NCBI GenBank assembly: GCA_009843865.1
Contig: VYCQ01000030.1
Span: forward strand, 1-34,136
From: Acidimicrobiia bacterium
GTDB taxonomy: Bacteria > Actinomycetota > Acidimicrobiia > Acidimicrobiales > Bin134
DNA length: 34,136 nucleotides
Direction: 5' to 3'
Shown here: in pieces, positions 16,854-25,248 of the stretch
Position numbering within the stretch: the first letter of the stretch is position 1
How the letters are laid out: every line of letters begins with the position of its first letter
Translations under genes and position numbers: made by a program
The notes under the pieces: model-generated
Databases searched by the model: none
Told to the model about the DNA's origin: nothing
The model's input: the letters and a program-made list of their open reading frames with translations, nothing else

Positions 16854-18581
16854 GTGAAGACGCGCTGGAAGACAATTGCTGCTGTGGCGTTAGTACTCAG
16901 CTTGTTGGCTGCTGCTTGTAGCTCAGATGATGATGTTGGGGGCACTGAAGTTGGCATAGAACAAAGCCACATCTCAGAAGATGAGGTTGTTTCAGATTCA
17001 GAACCGACAGCAGGGGTGGTGCCCACGAGCAATACCGGCTTTATTCCCGGGGCCATAGTTTCCACCGAGTGCACAGATATGCACCCCATCGGTGGCACGA
17101 TATCTATCGGCTTGTTCGGTGAGATGAATGGCTGGGATCCTACAACGGTTGAAGACGGCCCTGAACTAGGTGAGATTCAGTTGATGGCCATTTATGATTC
17201 TCTGTTTTATTTAGATCTCACTACATCGGAGTTGCTGCCCGCCCTAGCTGAAAGCATCACAACCGAGGACAATCAGACCTTTATCTTGACCTTGCGAAAC
17301 GATGTAAACTTTACAGACGGCACTCCACTTAATGCTGATGCCTTCATTTGGAATGTTGAGCATTACCGGACTGCTTCTGGGTCTCGTGCTGCTGATGAAG
17401 CCGAAACCATCGCAGAGATCAACAAGATAGACGAGTTAACCGTTGAGATTGTGGCTGTCAACAGTAACGCTGCTTTGCCTCTGAGCTTTGCTGGTCGTCT
17501 CGGCAAGATGATGTCGCCTACCACCTATGAGGCTGGTAGAGATTTAGAAACGGGTTTGAACTCTGAGATTAACACCAACCCTGTAGGCATAGGTGCAGGG
17601 GCTTTTTTATTTGAGTCGTGGATTCCAGGTGACGAAGCTGTTGTGGTGCGCAATCCCGATTACTACCGCGCTCCTTGCCCTTATTTAGATAGTGTGATCT
17701 TTAGACCGATTGTTGATGCGTCTCAGCGCCAAAAATCATATCAAGCTGGCGGTCTAGATATCTTCTACTCCAGGGATGCTGTAATCCTCAGCCAAGAAAG
17801 GGATGCGGGCAGCAACATCGCTACATATGTTGATAATCATGCCAGTCATTGGTTGCTTAACAACTCTAGGGAGCCTTTTAACATTCGTGCTTGTCGCCGA
17901 GCAGTGGCTCATGGGGTTGACTATGAGACCTTGAATGAGATTGTGCATGATGGTCTGAGCACAGTTAATCGCAGCATTATGAGTCCCGGCTCACCTTGGG
18001 TCGATCCTGAAGCTAAAATTCCAGCTTACGATCTTGATGCGGCTAGAGATGCGCTTGTTGAATGTGAAGCCGAGTTGGGCGGCCCATTGGAGTTCTCTAC
18101 CTTCTGTTATTCCGAAACCGTGAATCGAAAAACCGTAGAGACCTTGATTGCTATGTGGAATGCAATCGGGATCACTGCTATTGCTAATTGTGTGAGCGTT
18201 GGTGAGATGGCTAGTGAGGTGTTTGCTGGCGAGGCAATAGCTAATCCCTGGTCGGTGGCTGTGGGCGACCCCGATGATCTGTATTTCTCATACTATGGTG
18301 ATTCATCCACAGATGGAGTGTGCGGTTCTAATGTTTCAGCGGGCAACTACGGCAAGGCTTGCTACCCGGAGTTTGATGAGGCTCTTACGCAAGGTCGTAA
18401 AGGACTTACTTTCGCGCAGCGTTATGAGGCTTATAGTCGTTTTCAGCATAAATGGGCCGAAGAAGTACCCCATATCCTTACCTTTAAGCCAGAGCGCGGG
18501 TATGTTTGGAGTGATAAGGTTTCAGGCATGATGCAAACCAGCAACTTTGTTGCCATGTTGCAGTTTGTGGCTAAAGGCTAG
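16854..18581 (+). CDS. Family-5 solute-binding lipoprotein (peptide/nickel/oligosaccharide ABC type)
   Basis: This extracytoplasmic lipoprotein belongs to the SBP_bac_5 family, which delivers peptides, nickel or sugars to ABC permeases. I chose the GTG at 16854: AGGGGGAA lies about 6 bases upstream and the protein then starts MKTRWKTIAAVALVLSLLAAAC, a textbook lipoprotein signal with C22 lipidated. The ATG at 16833 in the same frame would add seven residues and swallow the Shine-Dalgarno sequence. The mature part has the family pattern: GTISIGLFGEMNGWDP, then YDSLFYLD, then LTLRNDVNFTDGTPLNADAF. NPVGIGAGAFLFESWIPGD and NPDYYR follow further on. About 575 residues is normal. No matching permease or ATPase of the peptide type is in the window, so it either works with distant components or serves another role. 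It converges on iorAB with only 4 bases between the stops. Confidence 0.9.
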   Translation: MKTRWKTIAAVALVLSLLAAACSSDDDVGGTEVGIEQSHISEDEVVSDSEPTAGVVPTSNTGFIPGAIVSTECTDMHPIGGTISIGLFGEMNGWDPTTVEDGPELGEIQLMAIYDSLFYLDLTTSELLPALAESITTEDNQTFILTLRNDVNFTDGTPLNADAFIWNVEHYRTASGSRAADEAETIAEINKIDELTVEIVAVNSNAALPLSFAGRLGKMMSPTTYEAGRDLETGLNSEINTNPVGIGAGAFLFESWIPGDEAVVVRNPDYYRAPCPYLDSVIFRPIVDASQRQKSYQAGGLDIFYSRDAVILSQERDAGSNIATYVDNHASHWLLNNSREPFNIRACRRAVAHGVDYETLNEIVHDGLSTVNRSIMSPGSPWVDPEAKIPAYDLDAARDALVECEAELGGPLEFSTFCYSETVNRKTVETLIAMWNAIGITAIANCVSVGEMASEVFAGEAIANPWSVAVGDPDDLYFSYYGDSSTDGVCGSNVSAGNYGKACYPEFDEALTQGRKGLTFAQRYEAYSRFQHKWAEEVPHILTFKPERGYVWSDKVSGMMQTSNFVAMLQFVAKG

Positions 18582-18585
18582 GCGG

Positions 18586-21500
18586 TCACTTAGATTGTAG
18601 GGACAGCTGCGCGCGGAACTTAGCGATGTTGGCTAACTTGATGCCTTCATAACCTCGCACCAATTCGGCAGACTTGGCTACTTCCAAGATTGCCTCAAGG
18701 TGTTCGGGGCTGCTGGCTCCTTTTGCTGCTTGGCTAAGGGTAGCTAAGTATTCTTGTGGCAGGCAACGTTCTTCGCGGCGCAGCTGGGTATAGCCGAAGG
18801 GATCCAACGGGGTACCTCGCAACCATTTAGCTCTGGCTAGCAGACAGATCACAGGCCGCCAGCGCTGTACTGACAATGCAATTTTCTGCTTACGCCCTAG
18901 TAAACGCATAAACGGCGGGTGTAGTCGCCAAGCCAAACGATCGCCGGGTTGGGCCACTGCCTCTACAGGTTTGTGCCCATCGGCATCTAACAACAATCGT
19001 GCCACCTCGTATTCATCCTTGTAGGCCAAGAGCTTGAACAGACCCGCAGCCACCGTTTTGGTGATCTCGGTGGTACCCGGGCTGATTTGTTGTTCTAGTT
19101 TGGCGTAGGGGCTCACATGATCTAAGAATTGATGGGCTAGTACACGGTTTTGGAACCTCGCTAACTCGCTGGCATACATCTGCAACGTGTTGGATAGATC
19201 ATTGTCATCGCCTGAGATGTTGGCGATGCTTGACAACAGATCTTGGGTTAAAATTGCTTGTGGAGTGGTCTTCAACCTTGTTCTAGCTGATCTTTTGCGC
19301 GTTGAAGTTGGTTTCGTAGCGTTAGTAACAGCATTGCTTACCGCCGTGGGGTCTGCCATTTGCCAGCGGCCCCAGCGAAAAGCTGCGGTGTTCATCTCTA
19401 CGGCCACACCGTTGAGACCGATGGCGGTTTCTACAGCTTCAGGTGATATCGGTAAAAGTCCTGCCTGCACTGCCATGCCAACCACAAACACGTTTGCTCC
19501 GGTGGCCTCGCCCACCAAAGCCATGGAAGTGTCTGTAGCCGCAGCCCAATGTTGCGCGTCGGGGCGGGTTTCAGCTTGTACCCGTCCTAAGAGTTCTTGG
19601 TCAGATGGCATCTGTGTTTCGGGATGGGCGGTTTTGGTGCCCGGGGGTGTTACGTTGAGCGATCCCACCACTGCTGTGCGAGAGGCATCTGCTGGGCCTA
19701 ATCCAGTGTCGGAAGCTGCCACTAGTAGGTCTAAAGCCAAAAGTAGGTCGGCTTGGTGGTCGCCTAGCCTGTTGCTGCCAGAGCGCCCGTTGCGAGAAAT
19801 GCGTAGGTCGCTCACTACGGGACCTGCCTTTTGGGACATGCCAATTTGGTCTAGCCCGTAAACACTTGATCCGTCTAGCATGGCAGCGGTGCCAATGAGC
19901 TGACCTGCGGTGACCACTCCGGTGCCGCCAATGCCGGTTATGTGTATGTTCACATCTTGTGAAATGTGTGAAGCAGGTTTTGGCAGGTGGGTGGGGGGTG
20001 GAGTTCTGTTGGTGGTGGCATCGTTAGCTGCGCTGGTTTTCGTGAGCTTGGGCCACAGGCGCTTGGGCTTAGTGACGGTAACAAAAGCCGGACAGTCTCC
20101 TTCTAGGCAGGAGAGGTCGATGTTGCAGCTTTCTTGATCGATGGTGGTCTTGCGGCCAAATGGTGTTTCAATGGGCTGCACCGATAAGCAGTTCGAGATT
20201 TCAGCGCAGTGACCACACCCCTCGCACACGCGATGGTTGATGGCTACTCTGGTGCGAGGCTGGCTGACGTGGCCTCGCTTGCGCTCGCGGCGCAATTCCG
20301 CAGCGCATCTCTGGTCGTGTATCAATACCGTCACCCCCGACACGCCAGCTAGCTCTTGTTGCACAGCGGCTAGCTCAGTGCGGTTTCTCACAACCACCTC
20401 GTCTGGTACGCCTAGGCGACGGGTGCGAGATGGATCATCAGAGGTGATGATGATCCGGGAGACACCTTGAGCTAGCAACGAGCGACATACCCGCTCAAGG
20501 GGTATTGTCCCGGCTGGCTCCTGCCCGCCGGTCATGGCCACGGCACCGTTCCACAGAAGCTTGTAGGTGATGTCGATTTTCGCAGCGATAGCTGCGGTTA
20601 TGGCCATCTGACCCGAGTGAAAGAAGGTGCCGTCGCCCATGTTTTGGATAAAGTGCCCCGCTTTTACGAACGGCGCCATGCCGATCCATTGGGTGCCCTC
20701 GTTGCCCATGCAGGTGATGCCAGCTATGTCACCGTAACGTTTCTCGTCGCCTAGCAGGATCATGGTGTGGCAGCCGATGCCTGCGCCTACTGCGGTGTTG
20801 GGGTCGGTCACGGTGCTGCGATTGTGTGGGCAACCCGAGCAGAAATAGGGAGTTCGGTTCACTGTAAGCGGGATGCGTTGTCGCACGGGTGTTGCGGGCT
20901 TTAACTGATTGCTTAGGCGGGCTGCTAAGCGGTCGCGCAGTGGCTCAACTAGGTCGTCGGCATGTAATGCACCATGGCTCTTGATGAGGGTTTGGTCTAG
21001 CTCGTCGAATTCGCCCACCACCTGAGGTCGATGTGAGGTGTTATAGAGGGCATCTTTGACTCGAGATTCTACGTTGGGGGTTTTTTCTTCGATGACAAAG
21101 ATCTCTTCTAGCCCAGCGGCGAATTTGCGGATCGAGGAAACGTTAAATGGTATGGGCATGCCCATACGTAAAAGGCGAATACCAGCGGTCGCTATGTCTT
21201 CGTCGCTAGCTAAGCCTAGAGATGCGAGGGCCTCGCGCACTTCCCAGTAGGTGATCCCTGAGGAAATGATGCCGATCCAGGCGCTTGCGGAATCTACCAC
21301 CACCCGGTTGAGGTGGTTCAGCTCGGCATAGTGCAGGGCTAGGTTGGTGCGTAGCTCCACGATCTCTTGTTCAATGTCTAAGGAGTAGGGGGTGAGCAGG
21401 CGGGTGTTGGGAGCATGCTGGTATGCCTCTCCATTTAGCAGGGGTATCTTGGGGTGTACGTTGTTGGGCTCGAGGTTGACGCTGGCAGACCCATCGGCCA

Positions 21501-22125
21501 CATTGGCCACAATTTTCATGCCTACCCAGAGCCCGGTAGCTCTGCTCATGGCGATGGCGTGACGACCTAGCTGAAGTACATCAGCGGGGTCACCGGGGTA
21601 TAGCACCGGTACATGTAGGTCGGCTAAAACGCCTGCTGTCGAAGAGGGCAAGGTAGAAGATTTGGCGCTTGGGTCATCGCCAGCGAACAAGATCACCCCG
21701 CCTTGGGGGTGTGCGCCTGTGAACACTGCGTGGCGGATGGCATCGGTGGCTCGATCCACACCGGGGGCTTTTCCGTACCAGATGCCGATTACTCCGTCGT
21801 ATTGGGCATCTGGGCGTGATCCAGCTAGCTGGCTGCCCATGACTGCGGTGGCGGCGGACTCCTCGTTTATTGAGGGTCGTAATACCATGGCATCTTCGCC
21901 TGCTTGACGTACAGCAGAATCCAACGCTGCGTCTAGACCTCCTAACGGTGACCCAGGGTAGCCAGCGGCGAAAGCGGCGGTGCGCAGACCCGCGGCTCTG
22001 TCCACTCGGAGTTGTTCTATGGGCAGGCGAGCCATGGCCTGAAGGCCGGTTAAGAAGACCGTGCCGTGATCTTTGGTGTAACGATCTGAGAGGCGGTAGC
22101 TGACAGCAGGCTCGGTGGCGGTCAT
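18586..22125 (-). CDS. Indolepyruvate:ferredoxin oxidoreductase, single-chain alpha-gamma fusion
   Basis: This enzyme oxidatively decarboxylates indolepyruvate and related aryl 2-oxo acids to acyl-CoA, passing electrons to ferredoxin; it serves aromatic amino acid breakdown. The 1179-residue chain holds all domains of the long fused form. The N-terminal pyruvate-binding region has GYPGSPLGGLD (about 55). A cysteine motif FCSGCPHN lies near residue 427 and the TPP-binding motif GDGTFFHSG near 500. The iron-sulfur region has CEGCGHC with further cysteines (NIDLSCLEGDC) from about 637. The gamma domain begins GIGGTGVVTAGQ near 735, and a C-terminal helical domain resembles DUF6537. The ATG has no Shine-Dalgarno sequence, but TAGACT lies nine bases upstream, suggesting a leaderless transcript. 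It stands alone between the transporter operon and the folate operon. The reading frame is intact. Confidence 0.93.
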   Translation of the reverse strand: MTATEPAVSYRLSDRYTKDHGTVFLTGLQAMARLPIEQLRVDRAAGLRTAAFAAGYPGSPLGGLDAALDSAVRQAGEDAMVLRPSINEESAATAVMGSQLAGSRPDAQYDGVIGIWYGKAPGVDRATDAIRHAVFTGAHPQGGVILFAGDDPSAKSSTLPSSTAGVLADLHVPVLYPGDPADVLQLGRHAIAMSRATGLWVGMKIVANVADGSASVNLEPNNVHPKIPLLNGEAYQHAPNTRLLTPYSLDIEQEIVELRTNLALHYAELNHLNRVVVDSASAWIGIISSGITYWEVREALASLGLASDEDIATAGIRLLRMGMPIPFNVSSIRKFAAGLEEIFVIEEKTPNVESRVKDALYNTSHRPQVVGEFDELDQTLIKSHGALHADDLVEPLRDRLAARLSNQLKPATPVRQRIPLTVNRTPYFCSGCPHNRSTVTDPNTAVGAGIGCHTMILLGDEKRYGDIAGITCMGNEGTQWIGMAPFVKAGHFIQNMGDGTFFHSGQMAITAAIAAKIDITYKLLWNGAVAMTGGQEPAGTIPLERVCRSLLAQGVSRIIITSDDPSRTRRLGVPDEVVVRNRTELAAVQQELAGVSGVTVLIHDQRCAAELRRERKRGHVSQPRTRVAINHRVCEGCGHCAEISNCLSVQPIETPFGRKTTIDQESCNIDLSCLEGDCPAFVTVTKPKRLWPKLTKTSAANDATTNRTPPPTHLPKPASHISQDVNIHITGIGGTGVVTAGQLIGTAAMLDGSSVYGLDQIGMSQKAGPVVSDLRISRNGRSGSNRLGDHQADLLLALDLLVAASDTGLGPADASRTAVVGSLNVTPPGTKTAHPETQMPSDQELLGRVQAETRPDAQHWAAATDTSMALVGEATGANVFVVGMAVQAGLLPISPEAVETAIGLNGVAVEMNTAAFRWGRWQMADPTAVSNAVTNATKPTSTRKRSARTRLKTTPQAILTQDLLSSIANISGDDNDLSNTLQMYASELARFQNRVLAHQFLDHVSPYAKLEQQISPGTTEITKTVAAGLFKLLAYKDEYEVARLLLDADGHKPVEAVAQPGDRLAWRLHPPFMRLLGRKQKIALSVQRWRPVICLLARAKWLRGTPLDPFGYTQLRREERCLPQEYLATLSQAAKGASSPEHLEAILEVAKSAELVRGYEGIKLANIAKFRAQLSLQSK

Positions 22126-22134
22126 GGGAGTTTC

Positions 22135-22140
22135 AGTCTA
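22135..22140 (-). promoter_or_regulatory. Putative -10 box for a leaderless iorAB-type transcript
   Basis: On the minus strand TAGACT (TANNNT pattern) ends nine bases before the ATG at 22125-22123, so transcription would begin at or within a few bases of the start codon. There is no Shine-Dalgarno sequence, which fits leaderless translation, common in actinomycetes. No convincing -35 was found. Confidence 0.4.
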
Positions 22141-22209
22141 CGGCTAACAAGCAAGGTGGCTCTACTGTCTTATGAAGCTGCTGAGTAGCTGTGCCTGTTT
22201 TGGGCCAAC

Positions 22210-22215
22210 TATTAT
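22210..22215 (+). promoter_or_regulatory. Putative -10 box just upstream of folE
   Basis: TATTAT sits eight bases before the ATG at 22224 and two before the ATG at 22218. No Shine-Dalgarno sequence precedes any candidate start, so a leaderless mRNA starting at about 22222-22224 would explain the arrangement. No good -35 is visible. It mirrors the -10-like box of the divergent gene on the other side of this short interval. Confidence 0.35.
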
Positions 22216-22223
22216 GTATGTGG

Positions 22224-22811
22224 ATGGAGCGACGCTTAGCGTCCAAGGTCGATCAGCCACGTATCGAAGCAGCGGTGCGAGAGATTCTTGAGGCCATTGG
22301 AGAAGACCCTAATCGAGACGGGCTACTTGATACCCCGATGAGGGTAGCTCGGATGTATGCCGAGATTTGCGAGGGTTTACATCAAGATCCTGCGGCGCAT
22401 CTCACTTGCAAGTTTGAGGCCGACCACGATGAGATGATCTTGGTGCGAGAGATCCCCTTGTATTCGCTGTGCGAGCATCACATGATTCCGTTTTTGGGGA
22501 AGGCTCATGTGGGTTACATTCCTAATGCCGATGGTTGCATAACCGGCCTCTCTAAGCTGGCTCGAATGGTGGAGGGCTATGCCCGAATGCCGCAAGTACA
22601 AGAGCGGCTTACCACTCAGGTGGCCGATGCAGTTGAGAGAGTTCTCAAGCCACGAGGGGTTATAGTGGTGGTGGAAGCCGAGCACCTGTGCATGTCGATG
22701 AGGGGGATTCGCAAGCCAGGTTCTAACACCGTCACCTCGGCAGTTCGAGGCTTGTTTCGTTCTGACAGCGCTACTCGCGCTGAGGCAATGCGCTTTATTG
22801 ATGGCAGATAG
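22224..22811 (+). CDS. folE: GTP cyclohydrolase I
   Basis: This enzyme converts GTP to 7,8-dihydroneopterin triphosphate, the first step of folate synthesis. The sequence shows the family run [20 protein letters not shown] and the zinc and active-site motif [40 protein letters not shown], the second zinc ligand in HLCMSMRG and a normal C-terminus follow. I chose the ATG at 22224 (about 195 residues) because of the TATTAT -10-like box just upstream. The ATG at 22218 and a GTG at 22191 are in-frame alternatives, and only the N-terminal few residues are affected. It opens the folate-pantothenate-NAD gene run, but 110-odd bases separate it from folP, so folP may also have its own promoter. Confidence 0.95.
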   Translation: MERRLASKVDQPRIEAAVREILEAIGEDPNRDGLLDTPMRVARMYAEICEGLHQDPAAHLTCKFEADHDEMILVREIPLYSLCEHHMIPFLGKAHVGYIPNADGCITGLSKLARMVEGYARMPQVQERLTTQVADAVERVLKPRGVIVVVEAEHLCMSMRGIRKPGSNTVTSAVRGLFRSDSATRAEAMRFIDGR

Positions 22812-22930
22812 GGGTCACTCACCGGCAAGCACCCATAAACGGCGTGTTGTAGTTAGTGTTTGGCTTGTTGTATGAGATGGACGCTTAGCGACATTTACGG
22901 GCGTGCAGGTACCCTGAGAAGGTGCAAACA

Positions 22931-23758
22931 GTGAAAGCTGAGTCTGTGGTGATGGGCATAGTCAATGTAACCCCTGATTCGTTTTCTAATGATGGGTTGT
23001 ATGGGTCTAGCGAGGCCGCTATTGCTCAAGGTCTTCAGCAGTTTAGTCAAGGTGCCGCGATTGTGGATGTGGGCGGAGAATCCACCCGTCCGGGGGCCCT
23101 GTCGGTGCCGTTGGACGAAGAACTGCGTCGGGTTGTGGACGTGGTAGCGGGTTTAGCCCCTCATGGCAGGGTTTCTATCGATACCACTAAAGAACAGGTA
23201 GCGGTGGCAGCAGCAGAAGCTGGTGCTTGCATCTTGAATGACGTGTCAGCCAACTTGTGTGAAGTGGCAGCCCAATTGGGAATGACATGGATTGCGGTTC
23301 ATCGTCAGGGCACCGCAGCCACGATGCAAGACAATCCCACCTACGGTGATGTGGTAGTTGAGGTTGCTGAGTTCTTGGTGGGAGCACTACAGCGGGGTGT
23401 GGTCGCTGGGGTAAAAGAGGTGTGGGTTGATCCGGGAATTGGCTTTGGTAAGACCACCGCTCACAATTTAGAGCTGCTAGCCAATGTCCGTGGATTGTCT
23501 GAGTTAGGAGCTCCGTTAGTGGTAGGGGCTAGCCGTAAACGATTCATAGGCGAGCTGCATGCCCGTAGTGATGCCATCGCTAACATGGATGCCAACGATT
23601 TGGGAGTGCAGGTGCCCGCAGACGACCGCTTAGAAGGTTCGCTAGCGGTTGCCACATGGGCATTTTCTGAAGGAGCGTCTGTGGTACGAACTCACGATGT
23701 GGCATTCACCGTTGATGCTTTAAGGGTTGTCGGGGGAAAAGAGGCGGTAACGATATGA
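22931..23758 (+). CDS. folP: Dihydropteroate synthase
   Basis: This enzyme joins 6-hydroxymethyl-dihydropterin pyrophosphate to p-aminobenzoate and is the sulfonamide target. The TIM-barrel motifs are all present: MGIVNVTPDSFSNDG, DVGGESTRPGA, SIDTTK, ILNDVSA, WVDPGIGFGKT and VGASRKRFIG. I chose the GTG at 22931 because GAGAAGG (22916-22922) lies eight bases upstream; the GTG at 22922 overlaps that ribosome-binding site and is less likely. The length of about 275 residues is normal. Its stop overlaps the next start as ATGA. It is the second folate gene and is probably coupled to the following phosphatase-like gene. Confidence 0.95.
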   Translation: MKAESVVMGIVNVTPDSFSNDGLYGSSEAAIAQGLQQFSQGAAIVDVGGESTRPGALSVPLDEELRRVVDVVAGLAPHGRVSIDTTKEQVAVAAAEAGACILNDVSANLCEVAAQLGMTWIAVHRQGTAATMQDNPTYGDVVVEVAEFLVGALQRGVVAGVKEVWVDPGIGFGKTTAHNLELLANVRGLSELGAPLVVGASRKRFIGELHARSDAIANMDANDLGVQVPADDRLEGSLAVATWAFSEGASVVRTHDVAFTVDALRVVGGKEAVTI

Positions 23759-24351
23759 AGGGTAAGTGGGCTGAAGGCATTCAACCGCGCAATTTTCGTT
23801 GGATCATGCAAGACAGGTTGGCTGTTTGCGAGCGTCCTGGTGGTCAAAGTGAGAGCCATAGACGGGTTCGCCGCACCGAGGAGATTAATTGGATTCGTCA
23901 GCAGGGTTTTTCTCGAGTGGTGTCGTTGATGCCATCCACCCACAATCTACACAGCTACAGCGAACAGAATATTGCCTGGAGCCACTGGCCGATTTCCGAC
24001 AGGGAAGAATACGGAGATCGGCTAGGCGCATTGTTTGTAGAGCTGAACGTGCTTTTGACCCGCGGCGAGAAGGTGTTGGTTCATCGTCGTAGGCTGAGCG
24101 ATGAGGTGTGTGGCTTTATGGCCGGGTATTTGCTTTGGATGGGGATGGTGTCGGGTGAATCGCAGGTGGTGGTGATAATGGAGAAGATGACACAGCGTCC
24201 TTTTGGCGCGCTAGGGCGTCGGATTGTGAGCGCAGCGGCAAGGATGCCCGCGCCCGAGGTGTTGCTGGCTTCCAGAGACGATGCCAGCGTTGCCGAGCAG
24301 GAGGCCGATAAGGTCTCAGACCAAGCAGAACTCGGCGAGAGCCCGCCATGA
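23755..24351 (+). CDS. Dual-specificity-phosphatase-like protein with a degenerate active site, in the folate operon
   Basis: I recognise the fold rather than a named gene. GFSRVVSLMPS (51-61), then AWSHWPISDREEYGD (74-88, with D82 where the general acid normally sits), then GEKVLVH (104-110) and GYLLWMG match the layout of small tyrosine/dual-specificity phosphatases. The catalytic loop, normally HCxxGxxR, here reads HRRRLSDE at 110-117: the nucleophilic cysteine is R111, the glycine L114 and the arginine E117. It therefore cannot act by the usual cysteine chemistry. The C-terminal 40 residues are polar and probably disordered. It overlaps folP and folB by 4 bases on each side, so it is co-translated with folate enzymes. 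A role as a pseudophosphatase that binds a phosphorylated pterin or protein, or in dihydroneopterin triphosphate dephosphorylation by another chemistry, is possible but unproven. Confidence 0.7.
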   Translation: MKGKWAEGIQPRNFRWIMQDRLAVCERPGGQSESHRRVRRTEEINWIRQQGFSRVVSLMPSTHNLHSYSEQNIAWSHWPISDREEYGDRLGALFVELNVLLTRGEKVLVHRRRLSDEVCGFMAGYLLWMGMVSGESQVVVIMEKMTQRPFGALGRRIVSAAARMPAPEVLLASRDDASVAEQEADKVSDQAELGESPP

Positions 24352-24713
24352 GCGAGGATCGGCTGTTTCTTAGGGGCCTTCAGATCATGGCCTTGTGCGG
24401 GGCTTTGCCGGAAGAGCAGACCAGAGCGCAACCCTTTGAGATGGACATAGAGTTAGGTGCAGATTTGGTTCCTTCAGGGGTGTCCGATCAGCTTGGCGAT
24501 ACTGTGGACTACAGTGCTGTATGCGCCGCGGTGTGCGCGGTAACCCATGGTCAGCGCTTCGAGCTCATGGAGGCCATGGCTCACAAAGTGGCTGAAGTGT
24601 GCTTTGGGTGTGATGAGCGGGTGGTACATGTGACGGTGGAGGTTCGTAAGCTGCGTCCCCCCGTGCCTTATAACTTGGCGATTAGCGGGGTGCGCATCAC
24701 CCGTCGCCTTTAA
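24348..24713 (+). CDS. folB: Dihydroneopterin aldolase
   Basis: This enzyme cleaves 7,8-dihydroneopterin to 6-hydroxymethyl-dihydropterin and glycolaldehyde. The 121-residue protein shows the T-fold family pattern. LFLRGLQIMALCGALPEEQTRAQ replaces the more usual GxxGxxxxE start region, with the glutamate kept. QPFEMDIEL, DTVDYSAVCAAV, FELMEAMAHKVAE and VEVRKLRPPVPYNLAISGVRI follow, the last carrying the conserved lysine. The ATG overlaps the previous stop as ATGA. folK starts one base after its stop. The order folP-x-folB-folK supports the assignment. Confidence 0.93.
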   Translation: MSEDRLFLRGLQIMALCGALPEEQTRAQPFEMDIELGADLVPSGVSDQLGDTVDYSAVCAAVCAVTHGQRFELMEAMAHKVAEVCFGCDERVVHVTVEVRKLRPPVPYNLAISGVRITRRL

Positions 24714-24714
24714 T

Positions 24715-25248
24715 GTGGTATTGGCTCAGCACTCAACCATCAGCATCTCTTCAGGGCCTAGTAGGGCCTTTTTGGGGTTGGGTTCCAATATGGGCGACAG
24801 ATTGTGCTTTTTGCAAGCAGCGGTAAACGCTATAGATGCCATAGATGACTTGGTCGCTGTCTCTGGGGTTTACGAGACTGATCCGGTCGGTGGGCCTCAA
24901 CAGGGGCTGTTTTTAAATGTGGTGGCTCAGTTGAGCACCGGCCGGTTGCCTCGAAACCTCTTAGAGCTTTGTCAACAGCTGGAGACTTCAGCCGGTCGGG
25001 TGCGGGAGGTTCGTTGGGGTCCTCGTACTCTGGATGCTGATGTTTTGTGGGTGGAAGGCGAGACAGCGGATGAGCCTGATCTGATTGTGCCACATCCTCG
25101 CATGTTGGAGCGGGCGTTTGTGATGGTGCCACTGGGAGAGTTGGCCCCTGATTTGGTGGCAGGGTGGGTTAACCCTGGAATTGGCGATTGTCGTCGCTTG
25201 GGGGATTGGGATCAACTAGCTATCCGAACCGGCGAAGGCAGCTTATGA
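24715..25248 (+). CDS. folK: 2-amino-4-hydroxy-6-hydroxymethyldihydropteridine pyrophosphokinase
   Basis: HPPK transfers pyrophosphate from ATP to 6-hydroxymethyl-dihydropterin, giving the substrate of FolP. The motifs are complete: FLGLGSNMGDR, SGVYETDPVGGPQQGLFLNVV, RWGPRTLDADVLW (with the magnesium-binding aspartates) and PHPRMLERAFVMVPLGE. The start is GTG at 24715, with the folB TAA ending at 24713; an ATG at 24713 is out of frame. The 177 residues are normal. Its TGA overlaps the panC ATG. Confidence 0.95.
   Translation: MVLAQHSTISISSGPSRAFLGLGSNMGDRLCFLQAAVNAIDAIDDLVAVSGVYETDPVGGPQQGLFLNVVAQLSTGRLPRNLLELCQQLETSAGRVREVRWGPRTLDADVLWVEGETADEPDLIVPHPRMLERAFVMVPLGELAPDLVAGWVNPGIGDCRRLGDWDQLAIRTGEGSL

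Noticed and set aside
19187-19861. 224-codon plus-strand frame inside the Ior-type gene
   Set aside because: Opposite the gamma domain of an intact oxidoreductase; low-complexity Ser/Ala/Arg content typical of a shadow.
25188-25244. Longer N-terminus for panC
   Set aside because: It lies inside folK; the ATG at 25245 overlaps the folK stop and matches family length.
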